DNA of 61,133 bases from Planctomycetota bacterium (GCA_029259745.1 JAJDEO010000037.1:1-61133); one strand, 5' to 3'; numbered from the stretch's first letter, positions 1 through 10,940 are shown. Numbers and translations are program-made. Notes: generated by a model not told the origin, from the sequence alone.

Positions 1-150
1 TCAAAAGTTCGCGAAACTAGTTTTGGGTCATCGTCGTCGCTGGCAAGGCGCATCGCCGCAGGCGAATGGGTGGATTCGTCGAGGAGATGCAACACAGCCA
101 GCGGCGAGGAGGGCGTGAAACAAATGACGCGAACTTTTGAATCACACCAC
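1..150 (+). repeat. Hairpin element, family 1, copy 1 (cut by window edge)
   Basis: This is an imperfect palindrome over its whole length. Its ends carry the inverted motif TTCAAAAGTTCGCG, read from the left end and, on the other strand, from the right end (137-150 region). The centre (about 61-76) holds the core GGCGAATGGGTGGATTCGTC, which is also found in the family 2 elements. A second copy lies inverted at 38775-38934. About ten bases of the left end are missing because the window starts there. No reading frame inside it looks coding. It sits 3' of the first secreted-protein gene, so it may also act as a transcription terminator. Confidence 0.8.
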
Positions 151-193
151 CAGATCAAAGGGACGGGCGGCGCTCACTGCAGGTGTCTTCAGC

Positions 194-796
194 TCAGTTC
201 TGCAGGATGGGTGGCACCTTGTCCTCGGGAACCGACTTCATCTTGACCTTGACGCTGCCGACGCCGGAGACGCCGACCTTGTCCGTCTTGATGAAACCAC
301 TCGCCTCGCCGCCGAAACTCTGGAACTTGGCCGACTTCACCTCGTCGTCGTCATCAAACTTCACGGAGAGCTGACCGTTGACGATGACGTCGACCTCGCC
401 GATCAGGTCAAGGTCGCCGCCGGGCTTCTTCAGGATCGGGATGTCGAAGAAGAGCTCCTCGACGATGCCTTGGTCACGGAGGAGGAGATAGTTATCGACC
501 TCGTGGAGGATGAGTCCATCCTTCGTCGGATAGTAGATGTCGTACGTGTATTCGTCGAAATCGACGCGTTGCGTGATGTGGATGTACGCGATCGCCTTTC
601 CGCTGATGGAACCGGGGTTTCCGTCGAAGGACGGGCCCTGCTGGCCGTCTTCGAAGAACTCGTTCGCCGTCGCCAGGCGGAACGAAAGGTTCAGCTTGAA
701 CCACGTGCCGACGATGTCTTGCGCCGCGAGCATCGACGTCGAGGCGAGGAGAAGTGCGACGGTGAGAACCGCCTTGCTGAAGATGGAATGCGTCAT
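194..796 (-). CDS. Secreted protein of a local three-member family, member 1
   Basis: I do not recognise a named family. The 200-residue product starts with a signal peptide (about residues 1-25, ending LAAQ), followed by QDIVGTW. That motif, and the C-terminal KMKSVPEDKVP, are shared with the products of the two next minus-strand genes, so the three are paralogues. The mature part is predicted mostly beta-rich, and could be a small barrel or lipocalin-like fold, but that is a guess. The start at 796 was chosen because the signal peptide begins there; upstream in-frame codons give an unnatural N-terminus. The gene lies 47 bases downstream of member 2 and may be cotranscribed with it. Confidence 0.8.
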   Translation of the reverse strand: MTHSIFSKAVLTVALLLASTSMLAAQDIVGTWFKLNLSFRLATANEFFEDGQQGPSFDGNPGSISGKAIAYIHITQRVDFDEYTYDIYYPTKDGLILHEVDNYLLLRDQGIVEELFFDIPILKKPGGDLDLIGEVDVIVNGQLSVKFDDDDEVKSAKFQSFGGEASGFIKTDKVGVSGVGSVKVKMKSVPEDKVPPILQN

Positions 797-843
797 GAGC
801 TGTGCTTTTCTGTGTCTGGGTCTCGTGTGGGGGAATGCGGCAT

Positions 844-1467
844 TCACTTGCCCGCTCCAGCAAGCGGCGGAACCTTGTCTTCCGGGATGGACTTCGCCTT
901 CAGGCGAACGCCGCCGAACACCTCGGAGTTCACACCGTCGACGCGGTAGAAGCCTTGAGCCCGCCCGCCGAGCGACGTCAACGACACGCGCTTGACCTGG
1001 TTCTGCTTGTCGAGCTTGACCTTCATGCGACCGTTCGTGGAAAACGCGATCGTGCCGAGTTCGTCCACTCCGTTCTTCGTCTTCTTCGCGAGCTCGAGGT
1101 CGAAGAAGAAGCGCGTAATGATTCCGTGGGGACCGATCTCGAGACCGTCGCCTTCGCTCGTCATGACGAGACCCTGCTCGGAATCGACCCAGACGGACAC
1201 CCGATACTCGTTGAAGTCGAGCTCGTCGATTCGCAGGTAGAAGGTGTTCTTGATGCCGGCACGCTTGGGCTTCGGATCGAAGCTGGGCGGCGGAAAGCCC
1301 TCGGCGAGAGATGCGGTCGACTCGATCTTGGGTTCATCCTCGACGAGCACGCGCGCAGAGACCGTGGCTTTGAGCCACGTGCCCGTGAGATCCTGCGCCG
1401 ACGCGTCGTTTCCGAGCGGCAGCAGCGACGCGGCGATCAACGCCCCGCCGACAAGCGACTTCAACAT
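844..1467 (-). CDS. Secreted protein of a local three-member family, member 2
   Basis: The 207-residue product has a signal peptide (residues 1-25, ending ASAQ) and then QDLTGTWLKATVSARV. The same segment opens the mature part of member 3, and a weaker version opens member 1. The C-terminal KAKSIPEDKVP is the second family signature. Start 1467 is supported by AGGAGG seven bases upstream. The function is unknown; the shared ends with variable middles suggest duplicated exported proteins facing different ligands, which is inference. The DNA just upstream carries a gene remnant and a hairpin element, so the promoter must lie close to the start. Confidence 0.82.
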   Translation of the reverse strand: MLKSLVGGALIAASLLPLGNDASAQDLTGTWLKATVSARVLVEDEPKIESTASLAEGFPPPSFDPKPKRAGIKNTFYLRIDELDFNEYRVSVWVDSEQGLVMTSEGDGLEIGPHGIITRFFFDLELAKKTKNGVDELGTIAFSTNGRMKVKLDKQNQVKRVSLTSLGGRAQGFYRVDGVNSEVFGGVRLKAKSIPEDKVPPLAGAGK

Positions 1468-1540
1468 GGTGTCCTCCTGACCTATACACGAACCGCCGCG
1501 TCTGCCCGACACGACGGGAAAGCGATCAGAGAGGATAAGA

Positions 1541-1558
1541 CACCCTTGACGAAGGGTG
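1541..1558 (-). terminator. Short hairpin near the end of the FG-GAP remnant
   Basis: CACCCTT and AAGGGTG form a 7-bp stem with a GACG loop. It lies at the 3' end of the remnant on the minus strand and upstream of secreted-protein member 2. There is no strong T-tract, so the call is weak. Confidence 0.35.
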
Positions 1559-1665
1559 GGAAATCACCAGGAACCGTTCGTGGATCCGGCTCTTCTTGGG
1601 GATGTGGACGCAGCCGTCGCCGACGCCGAGCGCCGTGTACAAGTCGCCGAAGCTGACCATCACCA

Positions 1666-1832
1666 CTAACAGCGCGTTGAAAAACTGCTCCGAGTGCGCC
1701 GTGCGTGACCGAGTGTGCCTGTGGCCGTGTGGGAACGCAGGCGAATCGGTGGATTCGTCGAGGCTCCCGCGCTCGCACAGGCGCGCTCGGGTGCGTGCGG
1801 CGCGCCGGATGAGTTTTTCAACGGGCTGCTAA
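1666..1832 (+). repeat. Hairpin element, family 2, copy 1
   Basis: This 167-bp element has terminal inverted repeats: CTAACAGCGCGTTGAAAAAC at the left and, on the other strand from the right end, TTAGCAGCCCGTTGAAAAAC (three mismatches in twenty). Between them the sequence is an imperfect palindrome. Its centre holds GGCGAATCGGTGGATTCGTC, where CGAATC pairs with GATTCG around a GGTG loop. A close copy lies at 38934-39094. No transposase is encoded, so it resembles a MITE or another non-autonomous hairpin element. It splits an FG-GAP remnant. Confidence 0.8.
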
Positions 1833-1949
1833 GCCGCCCGAATGGGCGAAGCAAATCACGACGTCATCGGCGCCATCACCGTTCATGTCGGAGAGGTCGA
1901 CACCGAGTGGAACTGCGATGAGGGGCCACTCGACTCGTGACAACAACGA

Positions 1950-1987
1950 AGCCGCGAGAGAGGCGTGGCGACACCTCCCTCGCGGCT
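1950..1987 (-). terminator. Hairpin downstream of secreted-protein member 3
   Basis: AGCCGCGAG and CTCGCGGCT form a perfect 9-bp stem about 30 bases past the stop codon at 2019 of the minus-strand gene. An inner GGCGTGGCGACACC can extend the fold. There is no clear T-tract. Confidence 0.5.
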
Positions 1988-2018
1988 GCTCGTCCGTGTT
2001 CGTGGATCCCGCCGGGTG

Positions 2019-2639
2019 TTACTTCACGATCGTCGCGTTCTGGTCGATCTCGGGGACCTTCCCCTCTGGGACTGACTTGGCGCGGATGCGCACGCTTCCG
2101 GAGGTCGCCACGAACTCTCCATCGACATCCGCCACGCTCTTCCCGGTGATGCCGTCGGCGAGCATCGTGACTTTCTTCACGTTGTCATCGGCATCGGTCT
2201 TCACGTTGAGCTTGCCGTTGAAGAGCACCTCCAAGATCGCGGTCGCATCGACCTCACCATCATCCACTTTCGTGAAGGTCAAGAGGGCGTCCGAGAAGAC
2301 GATGACTCCGCCGTCGGCGAGCACGATGTCCCCGAAGGCACATGACGAGATGAGCCCGGTGGGGCCAACCGTGAAGAACTCGACGGCGTAGGCCCCCGGT
2401 GAGTCCTCACTATTGAAGGAGATGTACATCGTTGCTCGCTGACGGATCGACTTGACCTTGGCCGTCAGGTCGGGAGAGACGTCTCCGATCAGCCCGTCAT
2501 CAACGACGGCGTCGAGCGGCGCGAGTCGCGCGGTGACGGTCGCCTTGAGCCACGTGCCCGTGAGGTCTTGAGCCCCGGCGAGGGACGCCGCAACGAGCAA
2601 AGGAAAAAGGACGCGAGTGAGACGCGTGAACGTGGACAT
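2019..2639 (-). CDS. Secreted protein of a local three-member family, member 3
   Basis: The 206-residue product has a signal peptide (about residues 1-23, ending LAGAQ) and the family opening QDLTGTWLKATVTARL, nearly identical to member 2. The C-terminal RAKSVPEGKVP is the second signature. The middle differs: it has several TKVDDGEVDA-like acidic turns. The start at 2639 has GGAAG upstream and gives the proper signal peptide. The gene is separated from members 1 and 2 by the interrupted FG-GAP remnant, so the three were probably once a tighter tandem array. No catalytic motif is visible and the function is unknown. Confidence 0.8.
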   Translation of the reverse strand: MSTFTRLTRVLFPLLVAASLAGAQDLTGTWLKATVTARLAPLDAVVDDGLIGDVSPDLTAKVKSIRQRATMYISFNSEDSPGAYAVEFFTVGPTGLISSCAFGDIVLADGGVIVFSDALLTFTKVDDGEVDATAILEVLFNGKLNVKTDADDNVKKVTMLADGITGKSVADVDGEFVATSGSVRIRAKSVPEGKVPEIDQNATIVK

Positions 2640-2738
2640 GCAGGTCTTCCTTCGAGTGTGGGACGGCCACGGAGTCGCGGCGCGCCGTCTCACATCGGAC
2701 CTCCGACGTCTCATTCATGAGACAAAATCGGAAAGCTT

Positions 2739-3734
2739 TCAAGTCGTCGCGAGAGCTCTCGTAAGGCGCGGCAGCGAGGCCTCGTAGCGGTAGCTCACAC
2801 CCATGTGTCCGTCGTCGAACTCTTCGTGGACGACATCGACACCGTGTGAGCGGAGCGCGTCGACGAGCTGGCGCGCGCCGTACTGGAGATGGAACTCGTC
2901 GCGCAGACCGCAGTCGATGAAGACGAACGACAGGTCGGCGAGCGCGTTGCCGCGGGCCTTCGCCATCTCGACCGGGTCGTGTTCGAGCCAGCGCGCCCAG
3001 ACGGCGTCGCGCAGTTTGCCGGTGCGGAGCTCGAAGGGGAGTTCGATGCCGAAGGGCTCGCCGTCCTTGGGCGAATACGCCGCCGCCATCGCGAGGACGT
3101 TCATGGCGAGGAAGAGCGGCGTCGTCTTCTTCTTGGCTGCCTCGAAGGCCGCAACGAAGGCCTCGACCCCACCGTGGGCCTCGAGCTGCGAGAGCAGCTT
3201 CGGGAAGTCGGGCTTGTAGCCCATCTCGAAGTAGGCGTCACCGCTGTGACTCGCGATGGCGCCGAACTGCCCCGGGCGCGCGAACGCGACGTGGACGGAG
3301 CCGAAGCCGCCCGACGACTTACCCATGAGCCCGCGTCGCGCCGGTTTCCCGGCGAGCCCGAAGTGCTCCTCGACGAACGGGAAGAGTTCGTCGACGAGGT
3401 AGTCCTCGTAGCGGCCGTTCGCCGACGAGTTGAGGTACTGGCTGCCGCCCAGGCGCGTGAAGGCGTCGGGAAAGAAAAACGCGGCCGGGACGGCGTCACC
3501 GGCGTCCAGCAGGGCCTCGTAGCGCTCGGGGAAGGAGGGCGACCAGGGCGTGCCGTCGAGGGCGCCGGCGCCCGTGCCGCCGTAGCCGGCCAGAACGGCG
3601 ATCAGCGGAAGACCGGCAGGATCGACGTCCGGCGGCAGGTAGACGGGGACTTGCCGGCGCGTCGGATCGCCGAGCGGATTGCCGCTGAGGACGTCACTGT
3701 CATGAATGAGTCGGTGGATCGCGCCGCGGATCAT
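2739..3734 (-). CDS. Alpha/beta-hydrolase, putative esterase (esterase D/Fes-like)
   Basis: The 331-residue protein has the fold signature of the putative-esterase family. GKSSGGFGS (residues 138-146) is the nucleophile elbow with Ser140, the DCGLRDEFH segment probably supplies the acid, and the His in DDGHMGVSYRYE (near 310) the base. YLPPDV and LAGYGGTG near the N-terminus fit the oxyanion-hole strand. No signal peptide is seen, so it probably acts in the cytoplasm on an ester or thioester whose identity cannot be read from sequence. The gene stands alone, with the divergent cold-shock gene on its 5' side. Confidence 0.85.
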   Translation of the reverse strand: MIRGAIHRLIHDSDVLSGNPLGDPTRRQVPVYLPPDVDPAGLPLIAVLAGYGGTGAGALDGTPWSPSFPERYEALLDAGDAVPAAFFFPDAFTRLGGSQYLNSSANGRYEDYLVDELFPFVEEHFGLAGKPARRGLMGKSSGGFGSVHVAFARPGQFGAIASHSGDAYFEMGYKPDFPKLLSQLEAHGGVEAFVAAFEAAKKKTTPLFLAMNVLAMAAAYSPKDGEPFGIELPFELRTGKLRDAVWARWLEHDPVEMAKARGNALADLSFVFIDCGLRDEFHLQYGARQLVDALRSHGVDVVHEEFDDGHMGVSYRYEASLPRLTRALATT

Positions 3735-3894
3735 CTGCCGGCTCTCCTCTACGGGGGGACGCTGCGGGGGCGCGTCATCAAACCAGATGCCCCGCCGCCC
3801 TGCATCCCGTCCCGTCGCCCGGAGACGAATGCGCTCGGCCCGGCGAGGGCCCAGGCGCTATCCTCGGGCCCACCGTTCCCCGAGAGAGTGCAAG

Positions 3895-4221
3895 ATGGCA
3901 GCCGGCAAGGTGAAGTGGTTCAACGACGAGCGTGGCTACGGCCTGATCTCCGTTGACGACCACAGCAAGGACGCCTACGTGCACTACACGGACGTCGGCG
4001 AGGCGCAGACGCTCTCGTCCGGACTGGCCGTCGAGTTCACGCTCGAGAAGGGTGACAAGCTCGACCGCGCGCGCGAGGTCGTTCCGGCCAGCGAGGCTCC
4101 GCCGTCAGCAGCTGCTGACGAGTCGCCCGCCGAAGCTCGCGACGACGCTCGTGCAGACACATCCGAGAATTCCCCCGACAACGCCCCCGACGACCCGCAA
4201 GGCGACGACGGCGAGAGCTGA
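3895..4221 (+). CDS. Cold-shock-domain protein with acidic tail
   Basis: The first 65 residues are a cold-shock (OB-fold) domain. KVKWFNDERGYGLISVDD holds the RNP-1-like nucleic-acid-binding surface, and AYVHYTDV stands at the RNP-2-like position (canonical VFVH). The other 40 or so residues are a disordered tail rich in Ala, Asp, Glu and Pro, which CspA-size proteins lack. Such proteins bind single-stranded RNA and act as RNA chaperones. The ATG at 3895 follows GAGAG and removes a basic, non-homologous extension. A TATCCT hexamer at 3859-3864 could be the -10 element. The rhodanese gene follows after 17 bases, so they may be cotranscribed. Confidence 0.9.
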   Translation: MAAGKVKWFNDERGYGLISVDDHSKDAYVHYTDVGEAQTLSSGLAVEFTLEKGDKLDRAREVVPASEAPPSAAADESPAEARDDARADTSENSPDNAPDDPQGDDGES

Positions 4222-4238
4222 CGCGCCGGAGACCCCCG

Positions 4239-4643
4239 ATGCCCATCGAGACCACGACGTCCACCCCCGCCCACGAGGCGATGTCCGCACACGCCGAGCA
4301 CGCCTTCCTCGACGTCCGCACGGAAACCGAGTACGACGCCGGCCACCCCGCGGGCTCGCTCAACATTCCGTGGGTCTTTTCCGACGGCCAGGGCGGAATG
4401 GCCCCCAACGCCGATTTCCTCGCGACGGTCGAGAAGCACGTCCCCAAGAACCGCACGGTCTTCGTGTCCTGCAAGATGGGCGGGCGCTCGATGGCGGCCT
4501 GCCAGGCGCTCGAAGCCGCCGGATACACGTCGCTGGTGAACATCGACGGAGGCTTCGGCGGACGCCCCGGGGTGGCCGGATGGGCCGAATCCGGGCTGCC
4601 CGTCGAGGCCAACGCCTCGACCTACGGCGACCTCAAAGCCTGA
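4239..4643 (+). CDS. Single-domain rhodanese (sulfurtransferase-like)
   Basis: The 134-residue protein is one rhodanese domain. It has the opening LDVRTETEYDAGHPAGSLNIP and the active loop VSCKMGGRS with the catalytic Cys that would carry a persulfide. The end, GGFGGRPGVAGWAESGLPV, is also typical of the family. No signal peptide is seen, so it acts in the cytoplasm in sulfur transfer or detoxification; the partner is unknown. CGGAGA lies six bases before the ATG. Confidence 0.9.
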   Translation: MPIETTTSTPAHEAMSAHAEHAFLDVRTETEYDAGHPAGSLNIPWVFSDGQGGMAPNADFLATVEKHVPKNRTVFVSCKMGGRSMAACQALEAAGYTSLVNIDGGFGGRPGVAGWAESGLPVEANASTYGDLKA

Positions 4644-4648
4644 TTCGC

Positions 4649-4677
4649 TCGACACGTTCCCACGGCCTTCGTAGGCT
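4649..4677 (+). promoter_or_regulatory. Sigma-70-like promoter candidate before FG-GAP lipoprotein
   Basis: TCGACA at 4649-4654 (five of six bases of the -35 consensus) is followed after 17 bases by TAGGCT at 4672-4677. It would start transcription near 4684, giving a leader of about 130 bases to the gene at 4813. Similar TAnnCT hexamers occur before several other genes here. Confidence 0.35.
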
Positions 4678-4812
4678 CGCCCGCCCCACAGCGTGGCGGG
4701 CGCCGACGTATGCATGTGCTCACACGACTCAGGCCCGCCCCCCCGCGTGGCCGATGAGCCTCACAACAAGCCACTCCTCCCCCAGAATGCGCGCCTCAGC
4801 GCCCCTCGATCC

Positions 4813-6102
4813 ATGATGACCGCACGCTCGTCCCTCGTCACCGGCCTCGCGACCGCAAGCCTCCTCACCCTCCTCGGCTGCGGCGAAAGTCTCGGTGGCG
4901 GTTCGTCGAGCAGCGCGGACGGCCTGCTGCTGGCCAAGTCGCTGTCGACGCGCAAGGGCGTCAACGAAGGCGCGTTCCTGCTCATGCGGCCCGGCGGACC
5001 CGACGGCACGTGGACACGCGAGCTCGTCGTCGACGCCGCCGGCGACGACAAGGCCGGCTCGTTCGTGATGCACAAGGCCCTCTGGTTCGAGCCCGAGGTC
5101 GGTGACCCCGGCGTCCTCACGTGCTCGGCCGATGACGCGAAGCTCTCCATCTGGCGCGAGAACGGCGGCAGCTGGAACGAAGAGGTTCTCTGGACGGGAC
5201 TGCTCGGCGAGAAGAACCATCGCCTGCGCGACATGGAGATCGCCGACGTCACGGGCGACGGCATCGTCGACATCTGCCTCGCCACGCACGACCTCAGCAA
5301 GGTCTTCATCGTCGAGCAGAACAACGGCGAGTACACGGTCGACTGGGTTGACGAAGGCACGACCGAGCGGTACTTCGTGCATGAGATGGAAGTGGGCGAT
5401 GTCGACGGTGACGGTGTCGCCGAGATGTACACGACGCCGAGCCTGCCGAACACGTCGAACGGCGAGCAGCAGGCCGGCGACATCGCGATGTACAAGAAGG
5501 ACGGTGACGGCTGGAAGAAGACGTACATCGAGCGCTTCGAGACGCGCCACGCGAAGGAGATCCTGATCTACGACCTGGATCAGGACGGCACACCGGAGCT
5601 CTACGCATCGCTCGAAGGCGAGGGGATCGTGCTCGGCGGCCCCAACGCCGGCGGCGAAGGCGACCCGACGTTCATCAAGCGCTACGTCTGGAAGGACGGT
5701 GAGTTCGTCGCCGAGGACATCATGGAGCTGCCGGGTTACCTCTGCCGCTTCCTCAACGGCGGCGACACGGACGGCGACGGCCAGCACGAGATCATCGCGT
5801 CGACCGACTCGAAGGGCATCTTCAAGATCTTCCAGGACGGCGACGGCTGGAAGCGCCGCCCGGTCCTGATCTCGAGTCGCTCGTCGGGCTTCGAGCACGC
5901 CACGATCCTGCACGACTGGGACGGTGACGGCATCGACGACGTCTTCGTCGCCTCCGACAACCAGAAGACGCTGCAGCGCGTGACGTGGAACACCGAGCGC
6001 AGCAAGTACGACCGCGAGGTGCTCTTCGACTTCGCCCCGCCGAAGGGTCAGAACTACGACTACTTCACCTGGAACATGACGATCCTGCCCGCGGGCAAGT
6101 AG
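4813..6102 (+). CDS. FG-GAP/VCBS-repeat lipoprotein
   Basis: The 429-residue product begins with a lipoprotein signal (LTLLGC, lipidated Cys about residue 21) and a Gly/Ser linker. At least five FG-GAP/VCBS repeats follow, recognisable by DVTGDGIVD, DVDGDGVAE, DLDQDGTPE, DTDGDGQHE and DWDGDGIDD. These loops bind calcium in a seven-bladed propeller. The protein would sit on the cell envelope as a binding or structural module. Start 4813 (ATG, with a second ATG next to it) was chosen because the signal begins there. A strong hairpin follows the stop. The FG-GAP remnant at 1.5-1.9 kb belongs to the same superfamily. Confidence 0.88.
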   Translation: MMTARSSLVTGLATASLLTLLGCGESLGGGSSSSADGLLLAKSLSTRKGVNEGAFLLMRPGGPDGTWTRELVVDAAGDDKAGSFVMHKALWFEPEVGDPGVLTCSADDAKLSIWRENGGSWNEEVLWTGLLGEKNHRLRDMEIADVTGDGIVDICLATHDLSKVFIVEQNNGEYTVDWVDEGTTERYFVHEMEVGDVDGDGVAEMYTTPSLPNTSNGEQQAGDIAMYKKDGDGWKKTYIERFETRHAKEILIYDLDQDGTPELYASLEGEGIVLGGPNAGGEGDPTFIKRYVWKDGEFVAEDIMELPGYLCRFLNGGDTDGDGQHEIIASTDSKGIFKIFQDGDGWKRRPVLISSRSSGFEHATILHDWDGDGIDDVFVASDNQKTLQRVTWNTERSKYDREVLFDFAPPKGQNYDYFTWNMTILPAGK

Positions 6103-6126
6103 TCGCCGAAGCGTCGAAGGAAACGA

Positions 6127-6160
6127 ACCGGCCGCGCGGTGTGATCACCGCGCGGCCGGT
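6127..6160. terminator. Bidirectional terminator between convergent genes
   Basis: A perfect 15-bp stem (ACCGGCCGCGCGGTG with its complement) closes on a TGAT loop. It is flanked by TTTG on the right and, on the minus strand, TTCGTTT on the left. It lies between the FG-GAP lipoprotein gene and the YyaL-type gene. Confidence 0.85.
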
Positions 6161-6216
6161 TTGCGTTGGGGGCGAGCGTGCGGGCTCAGTCCTTCTCGCA
6201 CACGTGCCGACGCATC

Positions 6217-8325
<2,109 letters not shown>

Positions 8326-8377
8326 GCTCGCGAGGTTACCGCGCGTTGACGTCGACAAGACAGACGATCTCGTTCGT

Positions 8378-9658
8378 TCATCGCGAACTGCGCGCGAGCA
8401 GCAGCGCGGCGACGACACCCACGAGTCCCACTCCCGCGAACACGACGTACATGTCGACGAGCCCTGTACGAGTGGCGAGGCGCGCCGCGAGATACGGTGC
8501 CGGGGAGGCGAGCAGCAGCGCGACGAGGAACTTCAACGCGAACCCGACGCCGCGCTTGGCCTGCGCCGTGAGGGCGGCGAGCATGTGGTTCTCCATCGGC
8601 TGCGTCATGAAGTTCGCGAAGGCGAACCCGCCGAGTGCCAACAACGGCACGGCATACCCGTCCAGCGAGAGGGCCGTGAGCCCGAGGAAGATCGGCTGGG
8701 CGATGAGGGCCAACGCATAGGTCCTGCGCGCGCCGTCGCCCTTGCTACGTCGTCCGCCGAGGTACTGGCCGAGTCCACCGAGAGCGAGCAGGCTCGCCAT
8801 GAGGATGTAATCGTTGCCCGGGCCATCCGGGCGCGGGGGCCCGAGGCGGCGATTGATGTCCGCCGATGTCACGGGCGGAACGGTGACGATGTCGAGCCGC
8901 TCGATCGCGGGCGTTCCGAGCCAGCGGACCGTGTCGGGGAACATCGTCGTGAAACCGTCGAGCAGGAAGGCGTTGGAGACGACGGCGACGAGCAGGAGCA
9001 CGAGCCCACGCCGTCCCCAGACGCTCACGGCCCCCGTCCGTGCCGGCGGGACATCGTCGAAGAGCCGGCCGGTGCGCCGCAGCACGCGCGTGGCCACGGC
9101 GCCCGCCGCCGCCGAAACGCCCAGCGCCGCGAACCCGCCGCGCCAGCCATAGACGCCCACCAGCGCCACCGTCACCAGGGGCGCCAACACCACCCCCGCG
9201 CTGCCCGCCACGCCGTGCCACCCGAAGACCGCGCCGAGCTTCGCCTTGCTACCCGACAGCGACAACAGCCCCAGGCCCGCGGGGTGGTAGACGCCCGCCG
9301 CCATGCCGAGGAAGGCATGGGCTGCGACGAACCCGGCTTGCCCGAGTGGCAGCGCGCAGAGAGCGCCGCCGAGCGCCGTCGCCCAGAAGAACAGTTCGAG
9401 GACGCGGGCCGTTCCGAAGCGGTCGGCGGCGAGCCCGGCCGGCACGCTGGTCGCGGCCATCCCGAGCGAGAAGAGCGTCACCGCGAGGCCGAGCGCCTCG
9501 ATCGACGTCCCGAAGTCCCACGCGGCCAGCGACAGCACGACCGGGAGCGCGACCTTGGCCCCGTGGCACAGCGCATGGCCCGTCGACGTGATCGCCAGGG
9601 CGACACGAGCCGAGTACGGGGGCGAGTGCTGAGAGGCGGCGGGCGCGGGCGACGTCAT
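8378..9658 (-). CDS. MFS transporter, Fsr-like
   Basis: The 426-residue protein has about twelve hydrophobic segments and no signal peptide. GLAADRFG between helices 2 and 3 matches the MFS loop motif. [13 protein letters not shown] resembles the conserved HP motif of fosmidomycin-resistance (Fsr) type exporters. A long hydrophilic loop near residues 260-290 ([20 protein letters not shown]) is unusual. The substrate is unknown; drug or metabolite efflux by proton antiport is the family role. The gene ends 52 bases before the YyaL-type gene on the same strand. Confidence 0.85.
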   Translation of the reverse strand: MTSPAPAASQHSPPYSARVALAITSTGHALCHGAKVALPVVLSLAAWDFGTSIEALGLAVTLFSLGMAATSVPAGLAADRFGTARVLELFFWATALGGALCALPLGQAGFVAAHAFLGMAAGVYHPAGLGLLSLSGSKAKLGAVFGWHGVAGSAGVVLAPLVTVALVGVYGWRGGFAALGVSAAAGAVATRVLRRTGRLFDDVPPARTGAVSVWGRRGLVLLLVAVVSNAFLLDGFTTMFPDTVRWLGTPAIERLDIVTVPPVTSADINRRLGPPRPDGPGNDYILMASLLALGGLGQYLGGRRSKGDGARRTYALALIAQPIFLGLTALSLDGYAVPLLALGGFAFANFMTQPMENHMLAALTAQAKRGVGFALKFLVALLLASPAPYLAARLATRTGLVDMYVVFAGVGLVGVVAALLLARSSR

Positions 9659-9773
9659 CGGAGCGGAATGTTAACCCGGGCCGGGCCGCGAACGAGCATC
9701 TCCTGCGGCGACCCGGCGGCGCTCCCGCGACGCGTCGCTTGGCCCCGTCGGCGCGCCGGGTGACACTCTCGGC

Positions 9774-10934
9774 ATGGCCCTCTTTGACCACCTAGACCTC
9801 GCCGACTACGCGCTCCCCGACGATCTGCGCCGCGACCTCTCGAGCCCCACGCTCGTCGTCTTCCTGGACAAGGTGCGTGCCAACGTCGCGCACGTGGTGT
9901 CGGCCTGCGGAGGCCCCGAGCGCTGGCAGCCGCACGTCAAGACCACGAAGATCCCGCGCGTCTGGCGGGAACTCGTGGACGCTGGCATCCGCAGCTTCAA
10001 GTGCGCCACGACGCGCGAGGCGCTGGTTCTCGCCGGCGTGCTCGACGCGGCCGACATCGAGGACGCCGAGATCCTCTGCGCCTACCCGCTCGTGGGCCCG
10101 TCACTGACACGGCTCGGCGAGATCGCCGAGCAGCATGCGCGCGTGAAGTTCTCCGTTCTCTGCGAGGACGCGCGGGCCGTCGCGTCGATCCCCGCGGTGC
10201 TCGAGATCTTCATCGACGTCAATCCGGGCATGGACCGCACAGGCATCCCGCGCGGACGCCTCGCCGACGCCCTCGACGTCGCGCGCGCGGCCGGCCCGCG
10301 CCTCGGCGGTGTCCACTGGTACGACGGCCACCAACACGCCGACGGCTACGAGCGACGTGGCGCGGACGTCCACGCCAACTACGCGATCGCGCTCGACCTC
10401 CTCGCCCAGCTCGAGCACGCAGACACGCCGGCGCGCGTGCTCATCACGGCCGGAACACCCGCCTTCCTGCACGCGCTCGACTTCGCGCCTTTCGCGGCGC
10501 TCGAGCAGACGACCCACCGCGTCTCGCCGGGCACTGTCGTGTACCACGACGCGCGGTCGCAGACGCTGAACCCGGCATTCGCGCTGCAGCCGGCCGCGCT
10601 CGTCTTCGCGCGCGTCGTGAGCCAGCCGACGTCAACGCGCGTGACGGTCGACGCGGGCTCGAAGGCCGTCGCCGCCGAGGCCGGGGATCCCTGCGCACGG
10701 GTGCTCGGACGTTCCGACCTCATCGCCGCCCCGCCGAGCGAAGAGCACCTGCCGCTCGATGTCACGTCGGGCGACGTCCCCGAACGCGGGACGGAGCTGC
10801 TTCTCATCCCCGAGCACGTCTGCCCGACGGTGAACCTCGCCGACGCGGCCGTGTTGATCGAGGACGGGCGTCTCGTCGAGATCGTCGACGTCGCTGCGCG
10901 CGGACACGAGGTCTACTTGCGCAGGTCGCCGTGA
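9774..10934 (+). CDS. Fold-type III PLP enzyme, D-threonine aldolase/DSD1-like
   Basis: The 386-residue protein has an alanine-racemase-type N-terminal barrel. PHVKTTK (residues 53-59) carries the PLP-binding lysine, and IDVNPGMDRTG is a phosphate- or substrate-side motif of the family. The C-terminal beta domain ends with PEHVCPTVN, in which His348 and Cys350 match the metal ligands of D-threonine aldolase and eukaryotic-type D-serine dehydratase. It would act in the cytoplasm on a beta-hydroxy D-amino acid. Which reaction it catalyses cannot be decided from sequence. The ATG at 9774 gives a normal N-terminus. Confidence 0.88.
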   Translation: MALFDHLDLADYALPDDLRRDLSSPTLVVFLDKVRANVAHVVSACGGPERWQPHVKTTKIPRVWRELVDAGIRSFKCATTREALVLAGVLDAADIEDAEILCAYPLVGPSLTRLGEIAEQHARVKFSVLCEDARAVASIPAVLEIFIDVNPGMDRTGIPRGRLADALDVARAAGPRLGGVHWYDGHQHADGYERRGADVHANYAIALDLLAQLEHADTPARVLITAGTPAFLHALDFAPFAALEQTTHRVSPGTVVYHDARSQTLNPAFALQPAALVFARVVSQPTSTRVTVDAGSKAVAAEAGDPCARVLGRSDLIAAPPSEEHLPLDVTSGDVPERGTELLLIPEHVCPTVNLADAAVLIEDGRLVEIVDVAARGHEVYLRRSP

Positions 10935-10940
10935 CACGCG

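Larger units (their letters stand above)
1526..1921 (-). pseudogene. FG-GAP/VCBS gene remnant interrupted by a hairpin element
   Basis: On the minus strand, bases 1921 down to about 1833 translate to a piece containing VDLSDMNGDGADDVVICFAH, a typical FG-GAP/VCBS calcium-binding repeat. The family 2 element then intervenes (1832-1666). Beyond it, minus-strand bases 1665 down to 1526 read VVMVSFGDLYTALGVGDG and on to a stop. The two pieces look like successive strands of one FG-GAP repeat, so the element appears to sit inside an old coding sequence. No start codon or signal peptide remains. The assignment rests on short segments and is therefore tentative. Confidence 0.45.
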
